Source: Variovorax sp. WDL1 (GTDB lineage: Bacteria; Pseudomonadota; Gammaproteobacteria; Burkholderiales; Burkholderiaceae_C). Taken from it: 40,769 nucleotides of DNA. The translations under genes and the position numbers were made by a program. The notes beneath the pieces were generated by a model, which was not told where the DNA came from, made no database searches, and saw nothing but the letters and a program-made list of their open reading frames with translations. Of this stretch, positions 24,716-32,450 are shown in pieces. The DNA lies in assembly GCF_001541225.1 (NCBI RefSeq), contig NZ_LMTS01000004.1, positions 1-40,769 on the forward strand. Reading direction: 5' to 3'. Every line of letters begins with the position of its first letter. Within the stretch, counting starts at the first letter, position 1.

Positions 24716-25414
24716 TCACGCGGCGACTGCGCGGCGCATGGCGGCTTCGACGTTGCGCTGCGTGCCAAGGATGTGCTCGCCGAGCAGCGCGCAAGCTGTA
24801 TCGGCATCACGACGCAGCGTGGCCTCCATGATCTTGCGGTGCTCGCTCGACTTGCGCCGGCCGACTTGCCGGTGGCGCGCCGAGAAGCGACGGTAGCGCT
24901 CGGCCTGGTCGAACAGGCTCGCGCTCCATAGCCGCTGGCGTTCGGAAGCGCAGGCAGCAATCAGTGCCGCATGGAAATTCCGATGCAGCTCGCTCCATTC
25001 CTCGTCCAGGATGACCGGTCCATCGCTCAGGCGAGATTCGATCTTCTCGAGCCGGTGGAAGGCGGCGACGATCGCGCCTTCCCAGCTGTCGTCGCCGCGT
25101 TCGATGGCACTGCGCAGCGCCTCGACATCGAGCATCAGCCGCATGTGCGTGATGTCGGCCAGGTCCTCGGCGGAAATCAGCGCGACGCGAAAGCCCCTGC
25201 GCTCATCCGCCTTGACCAGGCCTTCCTGTGCTAGACGGCTCAGCGCTTCGCGCAGCGGGCTGCTGGAGAACCCGTAGTGCCCCTGCAGATCGTCCAGCTT
25301 CAGCTTGCTCCCCGCCTCGAACAAGCCGGTCAGGACGTCGCGGCGCAGGCGCCTGAAAGCCTGCTCCGCAAGAGGGGTCGATGGCTCGGAGGCGACCGCG
25401 ACGAGTGAGTTCAT
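24716..25414 (-). CDS. GntR-family regulator with FCD domain
   Basis: This 232-residue transcription regulator has an N-terminal winged helix-turn-helix (~12-78, with SSSPLREALSRLAQEGLV) and an all-helical FCD ligand-binding domain (~88-215, with HRNFHAALIAAC and SSEHRKIMEATLRRD carrying likely metal-binding His). The start MNSLVAVAS at 25414 is preferred. A -35 TTGCAA (25451-25446) and -10 TAAAAT (25427-25422) with 18-base spacing would start transcription almost at this ATG, giving a leaderless or near-leaderless message. A longer form from GTG 25438 is possible but would place the promoter inside the gene. A palindrome in the promoter suggests autoregulation. It probably controls the neighbouring catabolic genes. 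Confidence 0.9.
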   Translation of the reverse strand: MNSLVAVASEPSTPLAEQAFRRLRRDVLTGLFEAGSKLKLDDLQGHYGFSSSPLREALSRLAQEGLVKADERRGFRVALISAEDLADITHMRLMLDVEALRSAIERGDDSWEGAIVAAFHRLEKIESRLSDGPVILDEEWSELHRNFHAALIAACASERQRLWSASLFDQAERYRRFSARHRQVGRRKSSEHRKIMEATLRRDADTACALLGEHILGTQRNVEAAMRRAVAA

Positions 25415-25420
25415 AAGATG

Positions 25421-25436
25421 AATTTTATGCATGATC
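25421..25436. promoter_or_regulatory. GntR promoter with TTATGCAT operator candidate
   Basis: ATTTTATGCAT (25422-25432) overlaps the candidate -10 of the GntR gene. The same 11 bases occur at 29628-29638 in the divergent promoter of the VOC operon and FMN reductase. Sharing between the regulator and the head of the operon ending next to it points to one operator, probably for this GntR protein. Confidence 0.5.
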
Positions 25437-25478
25437 ACTCGGAGCTTGCAAAGAGCCGGAGACGACTCGCAGGTGCGA

Positions 25479-26468
25479 TCAAGGCATCAGCACGATCTTT
25501 CCCGGCATGCCACCGCTGTCGAGCAACTCGTGCACACGGCGCGCCTCCGACAGCGCAAAGGTCGCGACCTTCGGCGCGCGAACGCGGCCTTCAGCCATCA
25601 GGGCGATGGCGGACTCCATCAAGCCGCGGCGCTGGCTCGCATCCACATCGATGGCGTGGATGGAGAAGGTGCGCACAGCGAGGCTCCTGCCCAGCAGCTT
25701 GCGAAGTTCCTCGAACACGTCGCCGGCAGGCGGACCATTGACGATGTTGTAAGAGACCACCATGCCGCAGGGTGCCAAGGCGCGCAGGCAGGCGATGAAG
25801 AGCTCACCGCCCAGGTGATCGAAGGCCAGGTCGACGCCACGACCGTCCGTCAGCTGCATCACTTTCTCGGTCAGCCCATGTGGATCGCTCTCGATGACCT
25901 CGTGCGCACCATTGGCCAACGCGAAGTTTCTCTTCTCCGGGGTCGAGGCGGTTCCGATCACACGCAGTCCGCGGTCGCGGGCGACCTGTACCAGCGCCGT
26001 CGCCACACCACCGGCCGCACCGGGCACCAGGATGGAGGTCGCCGGCAAATTGCCGTTGCTCGACAGCATCGCCAACGCGAGCTGGAAGTTTCCGAGGCTG
26101 ACGGCATCCTCGAAGCGGATCGAGTCGGGAAGGACGAAAGGAGCGGCCTGCGGCACGCAGATGGCCTCTGCATAGCAGCCGCCGCGCTGCGCCAGTTCAC
26201 GCGCGCTCACGAGCACCCGCTGCCCCACCCGCAGAGAACTCACGCCGGGGCCGATCGCGTCGACGACACCGGCCATCTCGTTGCCGGGGGTCGCCGGCAT
26301 CGGCGGCATCCATTTGTAGGTGCCGTTGCGGATCAGGACGTCGGGCCCGCCGGCGCCGATCGCCATGGCCTTGACCCGCACCTCGCCTGCGCGGGGTTGC
26401 GGCAATGGCAGCTCGACGAGTTGCAGGACTTCGGGCCCGCCGGGGGCCTGGAGTTGAATGGCCTTCAT
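25479..26468 (-). CDS. Zinc-independent MDR-family quinone oxidoreductase
   Basis: This 329-residue NAD(P)H-dependent oxidoreductase belongs to the medium-chain dehydrogenase/reductase superfamily, quinone reductase branch. It has a GroES-like N-terminal domain and a Rossmann domain with VPGAAGGVATALVQVAR followed by GLRVIGTAS and the FDHLGGELF segment. The zinc-binding Cys/His of alcohol dehydrogenases are not evident. The start MKAIQLQAPGG at 26468 matches the family N-terminus. The 12 extra upstream codons are probably not used. It is the last gene of the VOC-FAH-TTT-AA_synth operon, 19 bases after its neighbour. Substrate is unknown; an enone or quinone intermediate is likely. Confidence 0.87.
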   Translation of the reverse strand: MKAIQLQAPGGPEVLQLVELPLPQPRAGEVRVKAMAIGAGGPDVLIRNGTYKWMPPMPATPGNEMAGVVDAIGPGVSSLRVGQRVLVSARELAQRGGCYAEAICVPQAAPFVLPDSIRFEDAVSLGNFQLALAMLSSNGNLPATSILVPGAAGGVATALVQVARDRGLRVIGTASTPEKRNFALANGAHEVIESDPHGLTEKVMQLTDGRGVDLAFDHLGGELFIACLRALAPCGMVVSYNIVNGPPAGDVFEELRKLLGRSLAVRTFSIHAIDVDASQRRGLMESAIALMAEGRVRAPKVATFALSEARRVHELLDSGGMPGKIVLMP

Positions 26469-26487
26469 GATGTTCGACCAGCCTGCC

Positions 26488-27066
26488 TCAGCGCTGCCCG
26501 TCATGGACGGACACCTGGTCCTTGGTCAGCCCGCCGAGGCGCGCATGCACGCGGCCGCCGGTGCCCATCACCAGCGCGAAGAGGATCTCGTTGGGCCGGG
26601 GCGCGTCCTGGATGCCGATTTCCATCGAGTTGTAGTGACTGCGCACGTAGGCCGCGTGGACGTAGTGCAGCGGCACCATGATCCGGTAGCCCGTCGCCGC
26701 CACCGCCTTGGACGACGGGACGATCGCCTTCGGCTCGCCCAGCACCTCGCGCATGGCCCAGCCGCCGGCCTCGTGCCAGACGGCACCGTGCTCCAGCTCT
26801 CCGTTCACGCCGACGATCGCGGCCTTGCTGTAGACCTCGACCTTGTCGCGCCCGAGCGTCTCGATCAGCTCGGTCGCCAGCAGTGTTCCCAGGGAGCGCA
26901 GCTCGGCCATGAAGGGAATCAGGTCGGGTTCATAGCGCCCCGCATAGGGGTTGCGGATGACCGCGCAGGCAGCGGCCAGCTTCAGGGGCGTGTCGACCGG
27001 CGGCCCGCCCTCGTGGTAGATGGTCTCGATGGCAAGACTGCGCTTGCGGATTTCGATCAGGGACAT
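26488..27066 (-). CDS. AA_synth-family protein (amino acid synthesis family)
   Basis: This 192-residue protein starts MSLIEIRKRSLAIETIYHEGG and contains AAACAVIRNPYAGRYEPDL and GAVWHEAGGWAMREVLG, typical of the AA_synth (formerly DUF1185) family. Members often occur beside TTT binding proteins and degradative enzymes. Despite the name, no enzymatic role is firmly established to my knowledge. The start at 27066 has a GAGG site 6 bases upstream. The 10 codons upstream in frame overlap the end of the TTT gene. It lies 7 bases after that gene and 19 before the oxidoreductase, clearly in one operon. Confidence 0.85.
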   Translation of the reverse strand: MSLIEIRKRSLAIETIYHEGGPPVDTPLKLAAACAVIRNPYAGRYEPDLIPFMAELRSLGTLLATELIETLGRDKVEVYSKAAIVGVNGELEHGAVWHEAGGWAMREVLGEPKAIVPSSKAVAATGYRIMVPLHYVHAAYVRSHYNSMEIGIQDAPRPNEILFALVMGTGGRVHARLGGLTKDQVSVHDGQR

Positions 27067-27073
27067 GAAAACC

Positions 27074-28042
27074 TCATTGCCTTGGAATGTGTGCATCGTT
27101 CACGACGGCCGTCCAGCGCTTCAGCTCGGCGCTCACCATCGTGGTCATTTCTTCCGGCGTGCTGCCGCGCGCTTCGCCGCCCATGTCCTCCAGGCGTGCA
27201 CGGACGGCGGCCACCTGCAGGGCCTTGAGTGTCTCCGACCGCAGTCGCTCGACAATCGGGCGCGGCGTGCCGGCCGGCGCCATGAAGCCGGCCCATGAGC
27301 TCACGTCGTAACCTGCCACGCCCTGCTCCGCCACCGTCGGCACCTCGGGCATTGCGCTCCAGCGCTGCGCGCCGGTGGTGGCCAGCGCTCTCAGCTTGCC
27401 CGCCTTGATGTTGGGCATCACCGCCGTCGGCGGCGCGACGATCAAGGGGATCTCGCCGCCGAGCAGCGCCGTGACCGAGGCAGCATCGCCGCGATAGGGA
27501 ACATGAAGCAGCTCGGCCTTCGCGCTCTTGACCAGGAGCTCCCCCGCCAGGTGGTGCGTGGAGCCGATGCCGGCCGAGCCGTACGAGATGCTGCGTGCAT
27601 CGGCACGCGCGGCAGCGAGCAGCTCCGCGAGGCTGCGGTAGGGTAAATCGGCACGCACCACCAGCAGGAACGGAAAGAAGGTGACCGTGGAGATCATCTG
27701 GAAGTCCGACACGGTCTGGTAGTTGAGCTTGCTGTAGAGCGCCCCCGCCACCGCGTGCCCGCCGGTGGCCAGGAGCAGCGTGTACCCGTCGGGCCGGGCG
27801 CGCGCCACCGTGGTCGCCGCGATGGTTCCGCCCGCGCCGGTCTGGGCCTCGATCACGAAGGGCTGGCCCAGGCCCTTGGCCATCTCCGCGCTGACCACGC
27901 GCGCGATCGTGTCGGCATTGCCGCCTGCGGCGAAGCCCTGGTAGATCTTGATCGGCTTGTCCGGGAAGTCCTGGGCCAAAGCTGTGATGGGTGCCGCGCA
28001 GGCCAGGGTCAGGCCTGCGGCAACGAAATGTCTGCGCCGCAT
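27074..28042 (-). CDS. TTT (Bug/TctC) family periplasmic binding protein
   Basis: This 322-residue solute-binding protein of the tripartite tricarboxylate transporter family has an export signal (MRRRHFVAAGLTLACAAP, twin-arginine-like, cleavage near ALA|QDFPDKP). The family signature YQGFAAGGNADTIARVVS is followed by the second loop TGAGGTIAATTVARARPDGY. A GGAGA site 10 bases before 28042 decides the start. It lies in the operon between the FAH-family and AA_synth genes, so it probably captures the substrate of this pathway. No TctA/TctB membrane partner is in the window. The ligand is unknown; carboxylates and aromatics are bound by relatives. Confidence 0.93.
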   Translation of the reverse strand: MRRRHFVAAGLTLACAAPITALAQDFPDKPIKIYQGFAAGGNADTIARVVSAEMAKGLGQPFVIEAQTGAGGTIAATTVARARPDGYTLLLATGGHAVAGALYSKLNYQTVSDFQMISTVTFFPFLLVVRADLPYRSLAELLAAARADARSISYGSAGIGSTHHLAGELLVKSAKAELLHVPYRGDAASVTALLGGEIPLIVAPPTAVMPNIKAGKLRALATTGAQRWSAMPEVPTVAEQGVAGYDVSSWAGFMAPAGTPRPIVERLRSETLKALQVAAVRARLEDMGGEARGSTPEEMTTMVSAELKRWTAVVNDAHIPRQ

Positions 28043-28105
28043 GGTGCTTGTCTCCGATTTGTTCTGGGATGAAGGCCGCATTCTTCAGCGGCCTTGCGGA
28101 AAGGC

Positions 28106-28969
28106 TCAGTCCTGCTGGACGATGGGGTTGCGAAGGATGCCGATGCCCTCGATCTCCACCTCGCACACGTCACCGGGCTTCATGAAGCGTTGCGGCTTCC
28201 TGCTCCAGCCGACGCCTGCAGGCGTGCCGGTCGCGATCACGTCGCCGGGCGTGAGCGTGAAGATCGTCGAGGCGTAGTTGATGAGCTTCGGAATGCTGAA
28301 GATCATGTGCCCCGTGTGGCTCGACTGCACGACCTCGCCGTTGAGCCGCGTCTCGAGCTTGAGTTGACGGCCGGGCTCGATCTCGTCAGCGGTCACCATC
28401 CAGGGACCGAAGCCGCCGGTCGATTCGAAGTTCTTGCCTGAGGCGATCTGCTTGGCATGGAACTGCCACTCGCGCACGCTGCCGTCGTTGTAGCAGGCGT
28501 ACCCCGCCACATGGTCGTAGGCGTCCGCCTCGGCGATGTTGCGCCCGCCCTTGCCGATGATCACGGCGAGCTCGCCTTCCCAGTCAAGCGATTCCGATAC
28601 GTGCGGGCGCACGATCGGCTCGTTGTGCGCGCACTGGGAGCGCCAGACGCGCAGAAAGATCGGGGGCTGCTCCGACAACTCGCGCTGCATGCCCGCCGCC
28701 AGCACTTCCTGGTGATGGTCCATGTAGTTGCGCACCGCGCAGACGATCTTCTCGGAACGGGGGATCACTGGCAGAAAGCGGATGTCGGCCAGTTTGGCGG
28801 CGACCGGCAGGCCTTCGACATGCTGCGCCGCTTGCGTGTACTCGCCCGAGGCGATGTAGTCGGCCAGGCAAGCATGCTGGGGGCGCGCGGCGCCGAGGTC
28901 GACGACGCCGTCACCGACGACGGCGCCCCAGGTTTCGCGGCCTTGGTGGACAAATGACAAAAGCTTCAT
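28106..28969 (-). CDS. Fumarylacetoacetate hydrolase family enzyme
   Basis: This 287-residue enzyme has the FAH catalytic fold: metal-binding WEGELAVIIG (E131, E133) and NDGSVREWQ (D162), then SGKNFESTGGFGPWMV (K179 region), and GDVIATGTPAGVG (~242-254). Family members hydrolyse C-C bonds of acylpyruvates, hydrate or decarboxylate 2-oxo acids, or isomerise meta-cleavage products. The start at 28969 has a GGAG site 6 bases upstream. It stands 46 bases after the VOC gene, and a ring-cleavage oxygenase followed by FAH is a common pairing in aromatic degradation. The exact reaction cannot be told. Confidence 0.93.
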   Translation of the reverse strand: MKLLSFVHQGRETWGAVVGDGVVDLGAARPQHACLADYIASGEYTQAAQHVEGLPVAAKLADIRFLPVIPRSEKIVCAVRNYMDHHQEVLAAGMQRELSEQPPIFLRVWRSQCAHNEPIVRPHVSESLDWEGELAVIIGKGGRNIAEADAYDHVAGYACYNDGSVREWQFHAKQIASGKNFESTGGFGPWMVTADEIEPGRQLKLETRLNGEVVQSSHTGHMIFSIPKLINYASTIFTLTPGDVIATGTPAGVGWSRKPQRFMKPGDVCEVEIEGIGILRNPIVQQD

Positions 28970-29015
28970 GAGAACTCCAGTTGGGATGGGTGGTGAAGAA
29001 GGGCTGCCGCGAACG

Positions 29016-29579
29016 TCAGGCAGCGGATGCGGTGGGAGCAGGCGACTGCGCCTCGAACCGCGCTTGCCACTGCGCGAGCGGCATGAAGGTGGGGTCCCGG
29101 CGGCAGGCCTCCTCGGTCTCGCGCATCAGCGTCTCGTCGTCCTTGGAGAGATCCAGCGGATCGCCATGAGGCTGCGCGACGTAGAAGGGCGTATCGACAT
29201 AGATCTCCACCGTGTTGCCTTCGGGGTCGAGCATGTAGACGGACAGCGCATTGCCGTGGTTGAGGCCGCGAATCTCGGTGGCGCCCCGCTCGGCCGCACG
29301 CGCCGAGATCTCGCGCAGGTGCTGGATGCCCGGCACCACGAAGGAGACCTGCATCACGGTGCTGAATCTGGCTTCCACGGGCCGGCCCGAGGCGAGCACC
29401 AGCTGGTGATGCTGGTCCGCGCTGGCGCTCATGAAGACCAGCTTGTTGCGGAAAGTCCGCCCCTCGCCCCGATCGGTGACGGTGAGGTCGAAGGTCTCGG
29501 TGTAGAAGGCCACCATCCGTTCCAGGTCGGTGACGAAGATTCCGAAGTGCGAAGGCGTAGGCCGGTTGACCTTGAGCAT
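29016..29579 (-). CDS. VOC-family protein, possible extradiol-type dioxygenase
   Basis: This 187-residue vicinal-oxygen-chelate protein has two beta-alpha modules. Candidate metal ligands are H11 (PSHFGIFV), H58 (HHQLVLASG) and E125 (NTVEIYVD), the His-His-Glu set of glyoxalases and type I extradiol dioxygenases. The C-terminal VAQPHGDPLDL resembles extradiol-like VOC proteins. A GGAGAC site precedes the ATG at 29579. It is the first gene of the operon, so it probably catalyses the ring-opening or an isomerisation before the FAH-family step. Short length leaves glyoxalase-like roles open. Confidence 0.85.
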   Translation of the reverse strand: MLKVNRPTPSHFGIFVTDLERMVAFYTETFDLTVTDRGEGRTFRNKLVFMSASADQHHQLVLASGRPVEARFSTVMQVSFVVPGIQHLREISARAAERGATEIRGLNHGNALSVYMLDPEGNTVEIYVDTPFYVAQPHGDPLDLSKDDETLMRETEEACRRDPTFMPLAQWQARFEAQSPAPTASAA

Positions 29580-29669
29580 GATGTCTCCTGCTGTTGCGCT
29601 GTTTCTCTTCTTTGTGCATTTTGCGGCATTTTATGCATAAACTCCAATAGCTGTACAACTTTGATTACC
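29580..29669. promoter_or_regulatory. Divergent VOC operon / FMN reductase promoter with TTATGCATAA palindrome
   Basis: This AT-rich 90-base gap holds a perfect 10-base palindrome, TTATGCATAA (29631-29640). The 11-base string ATTTTATGCAT (29628-29638) also lies in the GntR promoter at 25422-25432. On the minus strand TTGTAC and ATAAAA with an 18-base gap could be the promoter for the VOC operon, and the palindrome would overlap its -10. Confidence 0.5.
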
Positions 29670-30251
29670 ATGCACCAACAAGCCTCTACCACCCGCACCC
29701 GTCTGCTCGGCATCTCCGGCAGCATCCGAAGCCAATCGAACTGCACCGCGGTGCTTCGCAGCCTCCAGGCGCTGCTGCCGGATTCGACGTCCATCGAGCT
29801 CTTCCCGCTGAACGAGATCCCGCTCTACAACGCCGATCTGGACGGCGCCGCGCCGCCTGCGGCCGTCGCCGAGCTGAAGCAGGCGATCTCGCAGGCCCAC
29901 GGGCTGGTTGTCTGTTCGCCCGAATACAACTACGGCATGCCGGGCGTGCTGAAGAATGCGATCGACTGGGCTTCACGTCCCGCGTTCGCCTCGCCGCTGA
30001 AGGGCAAGCCGGCGCTGGTCATGACGGCCTCCCCCGGCAGCGCCGGCGGCGTGCGCGCGCAGGCGCAGATCCGGGATGCTTTCGCGGCCACCCTGGCGAG
30101 GCCGGTGGTCCGTCAGCACGTGGCGATCGCGAACGTCGCCGCACAGATCAGCGACGGCCGCCTCGTCCACCAGCCGACGCTGGACTTCGTGAAGCTTGCA
30201 CTCGACGATCTTCTGGCCGAGATCGCGCTGCTCGGCGGCACCGGCAGCTGA
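29670..30251 (+). CDS. NAD(P)H-dependent FMN reductase
   Basis: This 193-residue flavodoxin-like reductase has the FMN phosphate loop LLGISGSIRSQSN (~12-24) and the family signature CSPEYNYGMPGVLKNAIDW (~82-100). It reduces free FMN or acts as an azoreductase/quinone reductase. It is divergent from the VOC operon and probably shares its operator, so it may supply reduced flavin to, or detoxify quinones in, the same pathway. No flavin-dependent monooxygenase is found in the window to receive the product. Confidence 0.92.
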   Translation: MHQQASTTRTRLLGISGSIRSQSNCTAVLRSLQALLPDSTSIELFPLNEIPLYNADLDGAAPPAAVAELKQAISQAHGLVVCSPEYNYGMPGVLKNAIDWASRPAFASPLKGKPALVMTASPGSAGGVRAQAQIRDAFAATLARPVVRQHVAIANVAAQISDGRLVHQPTLDFVKLALDDLLAEIALLGGTGS

Positions 30252-30457
30252 TCCAGCGCACGCGGTCGTGGTTTCCCGACACGCCGACTACCTGGACTCC
30301 GCCCTGGCGGCATGGATGTGCAAGCAGCAGTTCGGCGGCAAACCCGTGGTGCTGCATCGACCTGGCGGGGCCCGCGATACGACGGGCTGAGCGGCGCGTG
30401 CCCAGTCGATCGATCTCGCCGATTGAGGGGGCGTCCCCAGGCTTTGCGCCGAAGCCC
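30252..30457. other. Gap between FMN reductase and LysR
   Basis: This 206-base gap separates convergent genes. One plus-strand frame stays open to 30390 (containing YLDSALAAWMCKQQFGGKP) and looks protein-like, but it has no start of its own and I do not recognise it. It may be a gene remnant or chance. A hairpin follows at 30440-30456. Confidence 0.35.
30440..30456 (-). terminator. Candidate terminator of the LysR gene
   Basis: GGCTT (30440-30444) and AAGCC (30452-30456) form a stem with a 7-base loop immediately beyond the LysR stop at 30458. A second GGGG/CCCC hairpin lies just after it. T tracts are absent, so efficiency is uncertain. Confidence 0.35.
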
Positions 30458-31366
30458 CTACTGCAACGAGAGACTGACGGCGCGATGCAGCTGGGCGAGC
30501 GCCGACGGGTCGACCATCGACCGCTTGCGTGCGACCCAGTAAGTCGACCATCGCGTGCCCGGCGATATCAGCGGCCTGACCGCGTAGACATCGCGGTCGA
30601 GGTACTCGCCCGCATGGCGCGGCAGCACCGCCGCGCCGAGGCCCTGCCGAACGAGTGCCAGGGCGGTCGAATAGAGCTGCACCTCGTAGCCAACCGTCAA
30701 GTGGCGTTCCCGCGCCAGCTGATCCAGCAGGAGAGCACGCCACTGCCCGCCGTTTCGCCCCACGAGAATGAGCTCGGTGCCCTCCAGGTCCTGCCATCGA
30801 ACGCCCTTTGCGCGTGGCGGCACCTTTCCGGCGAGCGGATGGTCGAGGGCGCAAACGACGCACAGAGTGTCGCAGATCAAGAGCTCGGACTTGAATTCAC
30901 CCGACTGCTTCAGCGAGGCGTCGGTCGAGCCGATCACCACGTCGGCTTCGCCTGACACGAGCAGATCGGTCAGCAGCATGGCCGGGCGGTCGATGACTTC
31001 GACGCGCAGGGGCAATGCCTCGTCGTGCAGCCGGCGCAGCGCACTGGGAATGAAGGTGGCCGCCGAAAGCGAGCCGGCGCCCAGGCGGATCACCGCCGAA
31101 GCCGTGTGCCGGCCCGCCTTCACGTCCTCCACCGCACGGGCCACTTCCCGCATCGCCTGGTGGCCCGCGCGCTGCAGGTGCTCGCCCGCTTCCGTCAGGC
31201 GTGCCGTGCGGCCCCGCACCACCAGTCTTGTGCCGAGTTCGGCCTCCAGTTCCCGCACCAGGATGCTGATGGCCGACTGGGTGACGAACATCCGCTCGGC
31301 CGTCCTCGTGAAGCTGGCGGTTTGCCCGATGAGCTCGAGGGCTTGCAGTTGTCGCAGCGTTGGCAT
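30458..31366 (-). CDS. LysR-family transcription regulator
   Basis: This 302-residue LysR regulator has an N-terminal winged helix-turn-helix (~3-62, with SFTRTAERMFVTQSAISILV) and a periplasmic-binding-like effector domain (~90-300). The linker and effector regions (IRLGAGSLSAATFIPSALRR) are normal. It is divergent from a TTT binding protein and DUF3604-like gene at 31463, which it most likely controls. The 96-base gap is AT-rich in part (31395-31410), and no clear T-N11-A box was picked out. Confidence 0.93.
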   Translation of the reverse strand: MPTLRQLQALELIGQTASFTRTAERMFVTQSAISILVRELEAELGTRLVVRGRTARLTEAGEHLQRAGHQAMREVARAVEDVKAGRHTASAVIRLGAGSLSAATFIPSALRRLHDEALPLRVEVIDRPAMLLTDLLVSGEADVVIGSTDASLKQSGEFKSELLICDTLCVVCALDHPLAGKVPPRAKGVRWQDLEGTELILVGRNGGQWRALLLDQLARERHLTVGYEVQLYSTALALVRQGLGAAVLPRHAGEYLDRDVYAVRPLISPGTRWSTYWVARKRSMVDPSALAQLHRAVSLSLQ

Positions 31367-31462
31367 GAGGCAAACTCATTCATGGATGTGTATTCTTAAT
31401 TTTACTTATCCAGCCGGCCGCAGCACCATCTCACGCATCGTCACAGACCGAGCGAGCACCGC

Positions 31463-32443
31463 ATGATGGATCCATCCCGCAGAAAAATTCTCGTCTCGAG
31501 CGCGGCGGCACTGGCGCTCTCCTCCAGGGCATGGGCGCAGCCGGCCTACCCGTCGAAGCCGATCCGCATCGTTGTCGGCTTCCCGGCCGGAGGGGCACTC
31601 GACGTCGCGACGCGCGCCCTGACGCAAGCGTTGGCCGTCGGGGCGCTGCACCCCATCGTCGTGGACAACAAAGTGGGCGCAGGCGGAACGATTGCCTTGA
31701 CCGAGGTGGCGCGCGCCGCGCCCGACGGCTACACGCTCGGCCTGGGAACGACGTCCAACCTGGTCATCGCCCCCTACCTGTACCCGCGGCTTGCCTACAA
31801 GGCCGAGGCCGATCTCGTGTCGCTGGGCGAATTCGCACAGGGCCAGAGCCTCGTCTATGCGAGCACGAACTCCGGCCTGAGGACGTTGAGCACGGCCATC
31901 GCGGCAATGCGCAAGAATCCCGGCAAGCTCTCCTTTGCCTCGCCGGGCACCGGAACGACCGCGCACCTGTCCTTCGAGATGTTCAAGGCGCGCGACAAGC
32001 TGTTCATCGTGCATGTGCCTTATCGCGGCACTCCCCAGGCGATGAACGCAGTGGCGAGCGGGGAAGTCGAACTGGGCGTGGACGCCATCGGTCCGGTGCT
32101 CCCGCTGATCCGGGCCGGCCGCGTCGTGCCGCTGGCCCAGAGCGGCGAGCGGCGCTCGGACTTCCTGCGCGACGTTCCTACCCTGAAGGAGCTCGGATTT
32201 GCCGAGATCGTCGGGACCAACGGTCTGAGCCTGGTGGCACCGGCCGCACTGGGCGATCCGGTGCGCACACTGATCCAGGCCGAACTGCAAAAGGCCGTCG
32301 AGCAGCAGGAGTTCCTCGCGCACATGAACAACCTCGGCCTGCAGGCGGCCTTTCGTACCGCCTCGGAGGTTCGAGATGGCATGAAGGCGCAGCAAGCCTT
32401 TTGGGCACGCGCCGTGCGGCACTCTGGCGCCACCAACGATTGA
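31463..32443 (+). CDS. TTT (Bug/TctC) family periplasmic binding protein
   Basis: This 326-residue solute-binding protein has a twin-arginine-like signal (SRRKILVSSAAALALSS, cleavage near AWA|QPAYPSKP). It shows the family signatures RIVVGFPAGGALDVATRAL and VGAGGTIALTEVARAAPDGY, with HVPYRGTPQAMNAV later. It starts ATGATG with a weak ribosome-binding site. It is followed after 7 bases by the DUF3604-like gene, so the two are co-transcribed. The divergent LysR gene is the probable regulator. No membrane components of the transporter lie nearby, as is usual for these expanded families. Confidence 0.93.
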   Translation: MMDPSRRKILVSSAAALALSSRAWAQPAYPSKPIRIVVGFPAGGALDVATRALTQALAVGALHPIVVDNKVGAGGTIALTEVARAAPDGYTLGLGTTSNLVIAPYLYPRLAYKAEADLVSLGEFAQGQSLVYASTNSGLRTLSTAIAAMRKNPGKLSFASPGTGTTAHLSFEMFKARDKLFIVHVPYRGTPQAMNAVASGEVELGVDAIGPVLPLIRAGRVVPLAQSGERRSDFLRDVPTLKELGFAEIVGTNGLSLVAPAALGDPVRTLIQAELQKAVEQQEFLAHMNNLGLQAAFRTASEVRDGMKAQQAFWARAVRHSGATND

Positions 32444-32450
32444 GCCAGCG

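Noticed and set aside
30252..30390. Possible gene remnant (YLDSALAAWMCKQQFGGKP...) after the FMN reductase
   Set aside because: No start codon, ribosome-binding site or recognised family, and the open stretch is only about 45 codons.
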